NCBI GenBank assembly: GCA_934663775.1
Contig: CAKUKU010000002.1
Coordinates: forward strand, 124,001 to 188,000
Source of the DNA: an uncultured Ellagibacter sp.
GTDB lineage: Bacteria > Actinomycetota > Coriobacteriia > Coriobacteriales > Eggerthellaceae
DNA length: 64,000 nt
Direction of reading: 5' to 3'
Shown: piece after piece, positions 1 to 8,680 of the stretch
How positions within the stretch are numbered: position 1 is the stretch's first letter
Layout of the letters: each line of letters opens with the position of its first letter
Notes under the pieces: model-generated
The model's input: only the letters and a program-made list of their open reading frames with translations
Database searches by the model: none
What the model was told of the DNA's origin: nothing
Translations under genes and position numbers: made by a program

Positions 1-504
1 GACCGCTTCATCTTCGGCTTCGAGGAGAGCTACGGGTACCTCTCGGGCGACCACGTGCGCGACAAGGACGCCGTAAACGCAAGCCTGCTCATCTGTCAGA
101 TGGCGCAGAGCTACAAGCTGCAGGGGAAAAACCTCGCGGACGCAATGCGCGACCTGTACGCCGAGCACGGGTACTGGCTCAACCGCACCGTGTCGGTGTC
201 GTACCCCGGCGCCGAGGGGGCTGCCGCTATGGCAGCGATCATGGAGCGCTTGCGCGCGGAGGCGCCAAGCGAGGTCGCCGGTCTCACCGTCGAGGGCGTC
301 ATCGATTACGAGGACGCGGGAACGGGGCTTCCGCCCGCGAATGTCGTCGAGCTTCGCCTGGCAGGCGGCAACAAGGCCATCGTGCGCCCGAGCGGCACCG
401 AGCCCAAGATCAAGCTCTACGTGTTCGCGAAAGACAACACGAGGGAAGGCGCCGAAGCGCTTCTCGATAGCATCGAGGCTTCAGGCCGAAAGCTGCTTGC
501 ATAA
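1..504 (+). CDS. phosphoglucomutase/phosphomannomutase, C-terminal part
   Basis: The reading frame is open from the first base of the window, so the N-terminus, including the phosphoserine loop, lies outside. It starts with the sugar-binding loop (GFEES followed by YGYLSGDHVRDKDAV) and ends with the C-terminal phosphate-binding loop RPSGTEPKIKLY. Both are hallmarks of the alpha-D-phosphohexomutase superfamily, which interconverts hexose 1- and 6-phosphates. The length after the GFEES loop is normal for domain 4, so the 3' end looks intact. The stop is TAA. Choosing between phosphoglucomutase and phosphomannomutase needs the missing half. Confidence 0.93.
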   Translation, partial: DRFIFGFEESYGYLSGDHVRDKDAVNASLLICQMAQSYKLQGKNLADAMRDLYAEHGYWLNRTVSVSYPGAEGAAAMAAIMERLRAEAPSEVAGLTVEGVIDYEDAGTGLPPANVVELRLAGGNKAIVRPSGTEPKIKLYVFAKDNTREGAEALLDSIEASGRKLLA

Positions 505-1046
505 GGCCGCAGCGGGGAAGGCGAGGGCTGTTCTCGTTCGGGGTCCGAGCGTCGCAAGGGCCTCGAATTCGCAGGTGAAAAGGTAGGAGGAGGCGGCTTC
601 CCAACCCCCACGGAAGCGCCATCCACCCCGCCTTCTGGTTCGACATCTCGCTTCCAGGTGCCAACTGAGCCTGCCTCCTCCGCGTGCATCTCGCCCCGAC
701 GTCAGCCGAACCCGCCCCTCCGCGGCTATCTTTTCGAAAACGAGCCCGCCGTGGACAAAAATCGTCGATATGTGAGGAGTTTTCTTAGCCTAACTTTTCT
801 TGAACGATTTTGACCAGGGCAAACGTAGGGCAAAGAAAGAAGAAGCCACCTGTCAGCCCGCTTCAGACTCACAATTCGACAATTTTTGTCCACGACAAGG
901 CGTTTTCGGCGAAGCAGAAGAAACGAGCCGATTGGACTGTGCCTCTGCACCTCAGCTTCAGTTAGATTCTGCACAAATACGTTGAATTCCCTCTTTTCAT
1001 TTTGGATAGATAAAACTATCATTTTTGATAGATTTAACTGGCAAAA
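505..1046. other. intergenic region with long inverted repeat
   Basis: No convincing gene is seen in these 540 bases. Short open frames here have no ribosome-binding site and no recognisable domain. The notable content is a long imperfect inverted repeat at 751-893 and, at the right edge, several copies of a GATAG-type motif just before the ATPase gene. Both are listed separately. Confidence 0.6.
751..893. repeat. 143-bp element with 24-bp imperfect terminal inverted repeats
   Basis: The left arm at 751-774 (GTGGACAAAAATCGTCGATA, then TGTG) matches the reverse complement of 870-893 at 21 of 24 positions. The arms enclose about 95 bases with no gene. The left-arm core GGACAAAAATCGTCGATATG, followed by TGAGG, recurs at 16362-16385 with one A fewer. 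This looks like a dispersed intergenic element of MITE type, or a long RNA hairpin. No transposase is present in it. Confidence 0.7.
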
Positions 1047-1056
1047 ATGATAGATA
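1005..1056. promoter_or_regulatory. GATAG-motif cluster upstream of ATPase gene
   Basis: GATAG at 1005-1009 faces CTATC at 1016-1020, an inverted repeat with a 6-base spacer. Two further direct copies of the type TTGATAGAT / ATGATAGAT follow at about 1025-1033 and 1047-1055. The last one overlaps the annotated start codon. The spacing and position fit operator half-sites or an AT-rich promoter for the following gene. No regulator is encoded next to it, so autoregulation is only a guess. Confidence 0.35.
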
Positions 1057-2234
1057 GGATGAACATGTTCAGAAGAGAGATATCGCGAACGCTTGAAAAA
1101 CGACTCTACGAACCCCGCTCGTTCATCCAGGTCGTTATGGGGCCTCGACAGACCGGCAAAACTACAGCAATCAAGCAGGCCGTCAAAGAAGCTGGGCTAC
1201 CCGTTCGCGTCGCAAGCGCGGACAGTGCAATCGAGCTTGGAGCCGATTGGATCGAGCTGGAATGGCGCCAAGCAAGAAATATGGCAATCTCGGGCGCTAA
1301 AGCGGTGCTCGTCCTTGATGAGATACAGAAAGTTACCCAGTGGTCGCAAACCGTCAAGCGGCTATGGGATGAGGATAGCTGGAACGATGTTCCGCTTTTG
1401 GTAATCCTTTCAGGCTCATCAAGCTTGCTTATCGGCAGTGGTCTTTCCGAATCGCTGGCAGGAAGATATGAGCTTCTGCGTTCAACACATTGGAGCCTGT
1501 CCGAAATGTCCGAAGCGTTCGACTACAACCTTTCCGACTATCTCGAATTCGGTGGATATCCTGGTGCCGCGATCCTTAAGGGCGACGAAGACCGCTGGCG
1601 CGAATACATGCGAGACTCTATCGTCGAGTCGACGATTTCACGAGACGTTTTGCAGATGGAAAACGTAAGAAAGCCTGCGTTGATGCGCGCACTTTTCGAA
1701 CTCGGAGCGCAATACTCTGCGCAAGAGCTGTCGTATCGAAAGATACTCGGCCAGCTCGACGACAAGGGCAACACCGACACCATCAAGCACTACCTCGATC
1801 TCCTATCAGGAGCAGGGATGATAAGCGGCCTACAGAAGTTTGACGACAAGCCTATAAAAGCAAAAGCCTCTTCACCACGGTTGATGGTTCACGACCCCGC
1901 GCTCATGACCTCGATGTGGCACGGAAAAGGGAGCCTTCTCGAAGACCCGGATCTCTACGGACATCTGGTTGAGACAGCGGTTGGCGCATACCTTATCGCG
2001 CGCTCGGCGATAGACGGCTTCGACCTTTACTGGTGGCGCGATGGCGACTTGGAAGTTGATTTTGTCCTAAGGCGAGCGCAAGATATCACCGCGATAGAGG
2101 TGAAAAGCGGGCGCGTAAGCAAAAGCGGCATGGGCGCATTCTGCAAAACCTATCCGAAGGCGAGCCCGATAATTGTTGGCGATCGGAATACTCCCCTCGA
2201 AGACTTTCTGCGGGGGAAAGTGCCTCTGTTTTAA
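1047..2234 (+). CDS. AAA ATPase with DUF4143 C-terminal domain
   Basis: This is a 395-residue member of the AAA_14/DUF4143 predicted-ATPase family. A Walker A motif GPRQTGKTT lies near residue 30, a Walker B motif VLVLDEIQK near residue 90, and a sensor-like LLVILSGSSSLLIGSG follows. The C-terminal part carries EVDFVLRR...IEVKSG, the nuclease-like D/ExK signature typical of DUF4143. The cellular role of the family is not settled; copies are common in accessory DNA and vary between strains. Candidate ATG starts at 1047, 1059 and 1065 all lack a clear Shine-Dalgarno sequence. It stands alone, without an operon partner. Confidence 0.85.
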   Translation: MIDRMNMFRREISRTLEKRLYEPRSFIQVVMGPRQTGKTTAIKQAVKEAGLPVRVASADSAIELGADWIELEWRQARNMAISGAKAVLVLDEIQKVTQWSQTVKRLWDEDSWNDVPLLVILSGSSSLLIGSGLSESLAGRYELLRSTHWSLSEMSEAFDYNLSDYLEFGGYPGAAILKGDEDRWREYMRDSIVESTISRDVLQMENVRKPALMRALFELGAQYSAQELSYRKILGQLDDKGNTDTIKHYLDLLSGAGMISGLQKFDDKPIKAKASSPRLMVHDPALMTSMWHGKGSLLEDPDLYGHLVETAVGAYLIARSAIDGFDLYWWRDGDLEVDFVLRRAQDITAIEVKSGRVSKSGMGAFCKTYPKASPIIVGDRNTPLEDFLRGKVPLF

Positions 2235-2438
2235 GGTTGAATCGCTGGAGCAAAGCCCGCAGGCTACCACATCTGTCTTGCACGCAATTCGCGCGTTGCG
2301 CCTCTTCGCTCCTGCAAAACGCCTGATGTCGTCGCATACTTTCTCGCGAAATTACAGTATTATGTAAATTCGCATCGCGCGGCGGCAACCAAGCCCACGC
2401 GCGATAACTTGGTTGGGATTATCTGGGGAAAGGCACCT

Positions 2439-3953
2439 ATGGACTTCAACGCATGGCTCATCGACGTCAGCGGGCAAATCGACGGTTTTCTGTACACCTA
2501 CATCTTGCTCGCCCTGCTCGTCATCGTGGGCATCTACTACACCATCCGCACCAAGGCGGTGCAGATCCGCTACATCAAAGACATGTTCACCCAGATCACC
2601 GAGAAGAAACATGTCGAAGGCAAACGCTCCATCTCGTCGTTCCAGGCGCTCATGGTATCGACCGCGAGCCGCGTGGGCACGGGCAACATCGCAGGCGTCG
2701 CAACCGCGCTTGCCACTGGCGGCCCGGGTGCGGTGTTCTGGATGGGGCTTATGGCCATCGTGGGCGCGGCATCTGCGTTCATCGAGTCCACGCTCGCGCA
2801 GATCTGGAAGGTGCGCGGCAAGGACGGCGAGTTCCGCGGCGGCCCCGCATACTATATCCACCAGGCGCTCGGCAGCCGCGGGCTCGGCGTGCTGTTCTCC
2901 GTGCTGCTGATCTTGTGCTTCGCGTTCGGCTTCAACGGCCTGCAGGCGTTCAACGCCACGAGCGCGCTCGAGTACTACCTGCCCGGCGAGTCCATGCCGA
3001 AGGCCGCCATCGCGTCGGGTATCGTGCTCGCCGTGATGACCGCCGCCGTCATTTTCGGCGGAACGAAGCGCATCAGCGTCATCACGTCGATCGTGGTTCC
3101 CATCATGGCCATCGCCTACATCGCGATCGCGCTCTGGACGACCATCACCAACATCACCTGGTTGCCCCAGGTCTTCGCGCTCGTCTTCTCCTCGGCGTTC
3201 GACTTCCAGTCGATTTTCGGCGGCTTCGCGGGCTCGGTCGTCATGCTCGGCATCAAGCGAGGCCTGTACTCCAACGAGGCCGGCATGGGCTCCGCACCGA
3301 ACGCCGCCGCCACCGCAAGCGTCTCCCATCCGGTCAAGCAGGGCCTCGTGCAGAGCCTGTCAGTCTACATCGACACGCTGCTCATCTGCACCTGCTCGGC
3401 GATGATGGTGCTCGTGTTCTACGTGCAGGACCCCGCAGCCGCCGCGAACCTCAACGGCATGCCGCTCGTTCAGATGGCCGTGAACAACTCCGTCGGCGAG
3501 GTGGGCATCCACTTCATCACGTTCGCCATCTTCGCGTTCGCGTACTCGAGCCTCATCGGCAACTACTTCTACGCCGAAAGCAACCTGCGCTTCATCAAGG
3601 GCGATAGCAAGGCGCTGCTCACGGTCTTCCGCATCGTGTGCCTGCTCGTCATCTTCTACGGCGCCACGAACAGCTTCGATCTGGCGTGGAACTTGGCTGA
3701 CATCTTCATGGGCCTCATGGCGATCATGAACCTCATCGCGATCTTGCTGCTCGGCAAATGGGCGCTCGCCGCGCTCGATGATTATTCCGCGCAGCGCAAG
3801 GCCGGCAAGGACCCCGTCTTCGTCGCCGATAGCATTCCCGGCATGCCGAAAACCGACTGCTGGCATCTTGAGGAGGTGCGCGACTTCGGCGAGCCGCCCG
3901 TGAAAGAATACCTCGACGAGGCGATCGAGACCGATTACGTGGGTCTGAAATAG
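2439..3953 (+). CDS. sodium:alanine symporter family (AGCS) transporter
   Basis: Multi-pass membrane carrier of the alanine/glycine:cation symporter family, about 504 residues. The family pattern is clear: an N-terminal segment with YTIRTKAVQIRYIKDM, then SRVGTGNIAGVATALATGGP and GMGSAPNAAATA, which form the Na+ and substrate site in this family. About ten or eleven hydrophobic helices are visible. I prefer the ATG at 2439 because GGGGAAAGG lies 5 bases upstream; an in-frame ATG at 2409 has no such site. It imports a small amino acid such as alanine or glycine with Na+. The cytoplasmic C-tail is hydrophilic. The gene is monocistronic and followed by a small hairpin. Confidence 0.93.
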   Translation: MDFNAWLIDVSGQIDGFLYTYILLALLVIVGIYYTIRTKAVQIRYIKDMFTQITEKKHVEGKRSISSFQALMVSTASRVGTGNIAGVATALATGGPGAVFWMGLMAIVGAASAFIESTLAQIWKVRGKDGEFRGGPAYYIHQALGSRGLGVLFSVLLILCFAFGFNGLQAFNATSALEYYLPGESMPKAAIASGIVLAVMTAAVIFGGTKRISVITSIVVPIMAIAYIAIALWTTITNITWLPQVFALVFSSAFDFQSIFGGFAGSVVMLGIKRGLYSNEAGMGSAPNAAATASVSHPVKQGLVQSLSVYIDTLLICTCSAMMVLVFYVQDPAAAANLNGMPLVQMAVNNSVGEVGIHFITFAIFAFAYSSLIGNYFYAESNLRFIKGDSKALLTVFRIVCLLVIFYGATNSFDLAWNLADIFMGLMAIMNLIAILLLGKWALAALDDYSAQRKAGKDPVFVADSIPGMPKTDCWHLEEVRDFGEPPVKEYLDEAIETDYVGLK

Positions 3954-3957
3954 GTTA

Positions 3958-3975
3958 TTCCCGAACTATCGGGAA
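3958..3975 (+). terminator. short hairpin after the AGCS gene
   Basis: TTCCCGA and TCGGGAA form a perfect 7-bp stem with a 4-base loop, 5 bases after the symporter stop codon. There is no T-run, so termination is likely weak or Rho-assisted. Confidence 0.45.
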
Positions 3976-4058
3976 ACGGAAACATCCTTAAACGAAAGGG
4001 CTCCAGTTCTTGTGATTTAAGGTACAGATTGCTCGCGCCGTATTGAGGGAGGCTGACA

Positions 4059-4290
4059 ATGGATCGCGCAGAATTCATGGCTCTGGAGTCCTCGAAAAAG
4101 GCCGATGTGCTCAACGCGTCAATCGACGAGGGGAAAACCAGAAAGAGGTCATGGGGCCGTCGGCGTCACCATCAAGGACCTCATGGTAACGCAGGTGTTC
4201 TTCTCGAAGACCGAGGGCCGCTTCAACGCGAACGCCGTGGGCGGTCGCCCGAATTTCCGCAGCGACTCGGCGGGTGAAGCTGCAGGGTAA
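4059..4290 (+). pseudogene. small HTH-like protein gene with two frame breaks
   Basis: The coding sense starts at ATG 4059 (MDRAEFMALESSKKADVLNA), after a GGGAGG site. It continues to about 4145, moves for five codons into a second frame (K-E-V-M-G), then continues in a third frame (AVGVTIKDLMVTQVFFSKTE) to the stop at 4290. Joined up, the product is about 75 residues with a TRKEVMGAVGVTIKDL stretch that looks like a helix-turn-helix. Two single-base losses next to G-runs explain it. No named family is recognised. It is either a decayed gene or one hit by sequencing errors. Confidence 0.5.
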
Positions 4291-4321
4291 CTCATCGCAC
4301 GGTACAATCTCATTCAGACCG

Positions 4322-4361
4322 AAAGCGGGGGCTGCCGCGATCATGCGGCGGCCCCCGCTTT
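4322..4361. terminator. strong GC hairpin between 4290 and the activase gene
   Basis: AAAGCGGGGGCTGCCGC pairs with GCGGCGGCCCCCGCTTT across a 6-base loop, 17 pairs with one G-T. The A- and T-rich feet make it a usable bidirectional intrinsic terminator. Confidence 0.75.
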
Positions 4362-4410
4362 GCATAGTGGGCGGGAAGCGAAGGGCATTTAAAGCGAGAA
4401 AGGGACAGGC

Positions 4411-5178
4411 GTGCTCGGCATAGGCATCGACATAGGCTCCACGGCAACGAAGATCGCCGTGCTCGACGACGACGGCGCGATTGTCGACACGAACGTGCGC
4501 TCCACGGGCTTCTCGAGCGTCGAAGCGGCGGCAGCGGCGGGGGAGTACCTCGCGTCGCGGGGATTCCTCGACATGCCGCACGCGGTGGTCGCAACCGGCT
4601 ACGGCCGCATCGCCGTTCCCTTCGCCAACAAGGTAGTGACCGAAATAACCTGCCACGGCATGGGTGCCGCCTTTCTGTTCGGCGACGACGGGGTGGTGAT
4701 CGATGTGGGCGGGCAGGATACCAAGGTCATCCAGCTTGCGGGCGGCAAGGTGAAGAAGTTCCTCATGAACGACAAGTGCGCCGCCGGCACGGGGCGCTTT
4801 CTCGAAATCATGGCCGATCGGTTGGCCGTAAGCCAGCAGCAGCTCGCGGACATGGCCCGCGAAGGCGAGCCCACGCCCATCTCCAGCATGTGCACCGTGT
4901 TCGCCGAATCGGAGGTTATATCGCTTGTGGGCCGAGGCGAGCCGCGAGAGAACATCGCGAACGGCGTGATCGAGTCTGTCGTGGAGCGCGTGGCCACCAT
5001 GGCGTCGGGCGTCCCGGGCGAGCAGGTGTTCCTCACGGGAGGCCTGTGCGACAACGCCTATTTTGTGGAGCGGCTCGCATCGGCGCTTGGCAGGCACGTC
5101 CAAACGGAGCCGAACGCGCGGTTCGCGGGCGCCATCGGCGCGGCCATCGCGGCGTCGAGGCTTCAAAGCGAGAAGTAG
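4411..5178 (+). CDS. CoA-dehydratase activase / YjiL-type ATPase (BadF/BadG family)
   Basis: This 255-residue protein belongs to the ASKHA-fold ATPases that reduce 2-hydroxyacyl-CoA dehydratase-type enzymes by ATP-driven one-electron transfer. Visible signatures are the phosphate loop GIDIGSTATKIAVLD at the N-terminus, DVGGQDTKVI, NDKCAAGTGRF and SMCTVFAESEVISL. The two cysteines in the last two motifs are the family ligands for the [4Fe-4S] cluster bridging the dimer. The start is GTG 4411 with GAAAGGG upstream. The dehydratase-like partner follows after 130 bases, so this is an activator/enzyme pair. Confidence 0.93.
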   Translation: MLGIGIDIGSTATKIAVLDDDGAIVDTNVRSTGFSSVEAAAAAGEYLASRGFLDMPHAVVATGYGRIAVPFANKVVTEITCHGMGAAFLFGDDGVVIDVGGQDTKVIQLAGGKVKKFLMNDKCAAGTGRFLEIMADRLAVSQQQLADMAREGEPTPISSMCTVFAESEVISLVGRGEPRENIANGVIESVVERVATMASGVPGEQVFLTGGLCDNAYFVERLASALGRHVQTEPNARFAGAIGAAIAASRLQSEK

Positions 5179-5310
5179 CACACAGCGACCGAAAGCGGCG
5201 GGGTGCAGGTGGAAGGCAACGGACGGCGGGCGCGTTCGTGGCTCGCAAACGGCAGCTCGCGGCAGGCGGCAAACAAGCACGAACGGTAAGCCGAAGAGGA
5301 AAGGAAGACT

Positions 5311-6465
5311 ATGACCGAGATTGCGCTTCCGCGCACGTTCGAGGAGTTCAACGACCAGCGCAAGGCATCGTTTATCAAGGTGCATGACTACAAACAGGCG
5401 GGCGGCAAACTTATCGGGTATCTCTGCTCGTATACGCCGCTTGAGGTCATCGATGCGGCGGGCGCGGCATCGGTCGCGCTGTGCGGCATGTCGGATGAGA
5501 CCATTCCCGCAGCTGAGACGGTGCTGCCCGCGAATCTCTGCCCGCTCATCAAGTCGACTTACGGCTTCGCGCTGACCGACAAGTGCCCGTTCACGTACTT
5601 CTCCGACATGATCGTGGGGGAAACGACCTGTGACGGCAAGAAAAAAATGTACGAGCTGCTCAACGACATCAAGCAGACCTACGTTCTCCATTTGCCGCAA
5701 GGTCAGGGCCGCCCGTACGAGGCCGACATGTGGTACGAGGAAGTGCGGCTGTTCTGCGAGCATCTGGAGGAATTCTACGGCGAGAAGATCACCGACGAGG
5801 CGCTACGTCATGCCGTGCGACGTCGCAACCGCCTGCGCCGCGCGCTTGCGGACATGTACGACCTGCAGCGATTCGACCCGCCCGCGATGGGCGGTGTGGA
5901 AATTCTCTCCGCCATCCAAGCGTCCACGTTCAGCTTCGACATCGACGACTACGCCGCGAAAATCGAGGCCCTTGTAGCCGAGAAGCGCGCCGCAAGCGAG
6001 CGAGGCGAGAGCCCCATCAGCAAGGACGCAAAGCGCATTCTTGTCACGGGATGCCCCATGGGCGGCGTCATCAACAAGGTGGGCCGCACCATCGAGAACA
6101 ACGGCGGGGTCATCATATGCTCCGACGACTGCTCAGGCGAGCGCACCAACCGCATGCTCATCGACGAGAATGCGCCCGACATCCTGCGCGCCATTTCCGA
6201 CCGCTATCTGAATATCAACTGCTCGGTCATGACGCCGAACGGCTCCCGCATGGAAAACACCCTGGCCATGTGCGAGAAATACCAGGTAGACGGTGTAATC
6301 GAGAACGTGCTCATCGCGTGCCACACCTTCAATGTGGAAAGCACGCTCATGGCACGCGCTTGTGAGGATGCTAACATTCCCTACATGAAGCTCGAGACCG
6401 ATTACTCCCAGGGAGACTTAGGACAAATCGAAACGCGCATCGCGGCGTTCATCGAGATGCTGTAA
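5311..6465 (+). CDS. 2-hydroxyacyl-CoA dehydratase-family / double-cubane cluster protein (YjiM-like)
   Basis: 384 residues, starting at ATG 5311 with GAGGAAAGGAAG upstream. It has the HgdB/DUF2229-related fold signatures: [62 protein letters not shown] and the distal [15 protein letters not shown]. The many cysteines suit Fe-S clusters. It is the only such subunit here. Classical dehydratases need two subunits, whereas the double-cubane cluster proteins (E. coli YjiM type, with activator YjiL) use one. The pair is therefore more likely a DCCP-type reductase of unknown physiological substrate than a lactoyl- or glutaryl-CoA dehydratase. Confidence 0.85.
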   Translation: MTEIALPRTFEEFNDQRKASFIKVHDYKQAGGKLIGYLCSYTPLEVIDAAGAASVALCGMSDETIPAAETVLPANLCPLIKSTYGFALTDKCPFTYFSDMIVGETTCDGKKKMYELLNDIKQTYVLHLPQGQGRPYEADMWYEEVRLFCEHLEEFYGEKITDEALRHAVRRRNRLRRALADMYDLQRFDPPAMGGVEILSAIQASTFSFDIDDYAAKIEALVAEKRAASERGESPISKDAKRILVTGCPMGGVINKVGRTIENNGGVIICSDDCSGERTNRMLIDENAPDILRAISDRYLNINCSVMTPNGSRMENTLAMCEKYQVDGVIENVLIACHTFNVESTLMARACEDANIPYMKLETDYSQGDLGQIETRIAAFIEML

Positions 6466-6938
6466 GGTCGGGAAGCAGAGCGAGCAGTAGGGGCAGATAG
6501 ACAGACAGAAACCAAAGGAAGACGAAGCCCGAGGGTGCGTCCGAAAACCTACCGAGAAACCAGGCCCCGATGGAGCGCTCTTGCTTGTGAGTTCCACAGC
6601 TTGGCCCAGCTGATCTTCCTCGCCTTCTTCCGGCTGTATGAAACCTTGCCTGAGCAACGACTGTGCAAAGTGACGATTCTTGTAGTTGGGCGCAAGCCGT
6701 TCTTCGTGAATGTGCTGTGCCGTTGGCCATAATGTCCTTGCTTTATCACTCTACTGTGGTAAAGTGTAAGCCGTTCGAACGAGACAGGTAGAGAAACCAC
6801 AAGGTCTCGAAACGATGCAAGTAACGTAAACGCAATACTCGAGAGGCTGCGAGCGTTTACAATGAGTTACCTCATGTCGTGGGCGGGAGATGCCCGCAGC
6901 TCAGCTTGCCGCACGATGACGAAGGAGAAGGTACGACC
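6466..6938 (+). other. intergenic region ahead of the histidine operon
   Basis: No gene is supported in about 470 bases. TTTATCAC and GTGGTAAA around 6742-6762 form a loose inverted repeat and may be an operator or promoter element. I looked for a T-box leader (AGGGTGGNACC-type sequence) and for a His-rich leader peptide and found neither. Confidence 0.4.
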
Positions 6939-8627
6939 GTGAATTACACAACGCCCTCGGGGTTTCGCGACGTCTTAGCAGATGAGGCAGCGCGCCGCGA
7001 GGAAGCCGCGTTCGACGTGCAGCAGCTGCTCTCGAGAAACGGCTACGTTCCCGTGGAAACGCCCACGCTCGAGATCATGGACGTCATGAACGCCGGCGGG
7101 CGCGTGCCGGGGACCCCGTTCAAGCTGTTCGACTCGCGCGGCGACCTGCTCGCGCTGCGCCCCGACGTGACGCTGCAGATCGCGCGCATGTGCGCCACGC
7201 GGCTCGCAGGGCAGCCAGGGCCCTTCCGTTTCCGCTATCAAGAACGCGTCTTCCGCGAGGCGGAGGGCCGCCCGCAGGCAGAAGCACGCGAGATGACGCA
7301 GGTGGGCGTCGAGCTCATCGGCGAGGCGGGGCCTGCGGCGGACGCCGAGGTAATCGCACTGCTCGCCGAGTCGCTCGAGCGCGTCGGGGTGGGAAACTTT
7401 CGCATCTCGGTCGCCACGGTGGGCGTTCTGCGCGCACTGCTCGCGGGGAGCGGCGCCGACGAGGCGTGGAAGGCGGGCGTGCTTTCCGCCTATCATGCGA
7501 GCAATTTCGTGAAGCTTGACGAGCTCACGGGCGACGGCGCGCGCGAGGCGGGGGTCGCTCCCGTGTTCGCCCAGGCCATCCGCGCGCTCGCAAGCGTTCG
7601 CGGCGGGCGAGAGGCGGTTGGGCGCGTGCGCGAGGTCGTGGCGCCGCTCGGCTGCCAGGACGGGCTCGACGATTTGGAGCGCACGCTTGCGCTGCTCGAC
7701 GAGAAGGGGCTTGGAAGCCGCATCTTCGTCGACTTCTCGGTCATGAGCTCGTTCGACTACTACACAGGCATCGTGTTCGTCGCCTATGCGCCCGCGCTCG
7801 GCGCGCCGCTCGGATCGGGTGGGCGCTACGACAACACCATCGGCGCCTACGGCGAGAGCCGCCCCGCCGCGGGATTCGCGTTCTACTTAGACCAAGCGCT
7901 CGCCGCGGCAGCCGCCGACGCGAAGGGCGACCGCCCGCTTCGCATCGCGGTGCCCAAAGGCTCGCTCAATCCCGACTCCATCGCGTGCCTTGCGGCGTGC
8001 GGCCTTGACACGACGGGGCTTGCCGAACCGGGCCGCCAGCTCATCATTCGCAACCCCGGCGTGGAGTACATCATCGTGCGCCCCTCGGACGCCCCCGTGT
8101 TCGTGGAACTCGGCGCGGCGGACTGCGGCATCTGCGGCGAGGACTCGCTGCTTGAGGCTGCGACGGGCACCGTCGAGCTCGCCGACCTCGCGTTCGGCGC
8201 CTGCCGCTTCATCGTGGCCGAGCCCGAAGGCGCCGCCGAGCGCGTGGCTGCGCGCTACCGCACGTGCGGGTCGATTCGCGTGGCGACGAAATACCCGCGC
8301 ATCACCGAGGCGTACTACGCCAAGAAGGGCGAGCAGGTCGAAATCGTGAAGCTGCACGGCAACATCGAGCTCGGGCCTTTGACGGGGCTTTCCGAGCGCA
8401 TCGTCGACATCACGGCGACGGGCCGCACGCTTCGCGAGAACAACCTGGTCATCGTGGACGAAGTGCTCGCCTCGACGGCGCGTTTCTTCGCGAACCCGTG
8501 CGCGTTTCGCACCGACCCGCGCGTGGTGGAGCTTGCCGACAAGCTGCGCCGCGGTGCTGAAGAGGGCCTGTGGGACGCGACGGTGATCGCGGGAAGCGAC
8601 CAGCCGGGCGCGAAGGCAAACGTATAG
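6939..8627 (+). CDS. hisZG: fused HisZ-HisG: ATP phosphoribosyltransferase regulatory plus catalytic subunit
   Basis: One uninterrupted 562-residue frame. Residues 1 to about 320 are a histidyl-tRNA-synthetase-like HisZ (TPSGFRDVL, RPDVTLQIAR, RFRYQERVFREAEGRPQAE, YYTGIVFVAY). Residues about 330-562 are a short-form HisG (RIAVPKGSL, DCGICGEDSLLEA, RVATKYPRI, KLHGNIELGP, DITATGRTLRENNL). HisG makes the first intermediate, phosphoribosyl-ATP. Short HisG normally needs HisZ as a separate protein for activity and histidine feedback; here stoichiometry is fixed by fusion. GTG 6939 is preferred because GGAGAAGG precedes it; an ATG 60 bases upstream would add residues unlike HisZ. First gene of the his operon. 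Confidence 0.93.
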   Translation: MNYTTPSGFRDVLADEAARREEAAFDVQQLLSRNGYVPVETPTLEIMDVMNAGGRVPGTPFKLFDSRGDLLALRPDVTLQIARMCATRLAGQPGPFRFRYQERVFREAEGRPQAEAREMTQVGVELIGEAGPAADAEVIALLAESLERVGVGNFRISVATVGVLRALLAGSGADEAWKAGVLSAYHASNFVKLDELTGDGAREAGVAPVFAQAIRALASVRGGREAVGRVREVVAPLGCQDGLDDLERTLALLDEKGLGSRIFVDFSVMSSFDYYTGIVFVAYAPALGAPLGSGGRYDNTIGAYGESRPAAGFAFYLDQALAAAAADAKGDRPLRIAVPKGSLNPDSIACLAACGLDTTGLAEPGRQLIIRNPGVEYIIVRPSDAPVFVELGAADCGICGEDSLLEAATGTVELADLAFGACRFIVAEPEGAAERVAARYRTCGSIRVATKYPRITEAYYAKKGEQVEIVKLHGNIELGPLTGLSERIVDITATGRTLRENNLVIVDEVLASTARFFANPCAFRTDPRVVELADKLRRGAEEGLWDATVIAGSDQPGAKANV

Positions 8628-8680
8628 AAACCTTACCGATACCGACAAAACGACCTACCATATAAGAAGGGAAGCACATC

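Noticed and set aside
4111..5763. Very long open frame (about 550 codons) antisense to the activase and dehydratase genes
   Set aside because: High-GC codon bias opens the opposite strand. The translation is Arg/His/Ala-rich without domains, while the plus strand carries two complete families.
6731..6938. T-box or His-leader attenuator ahead of hisZG
   Set aside because: No AGGGTGGNACC-type sequence, no run of His codons, and no clear terminator/antiterminator pair.
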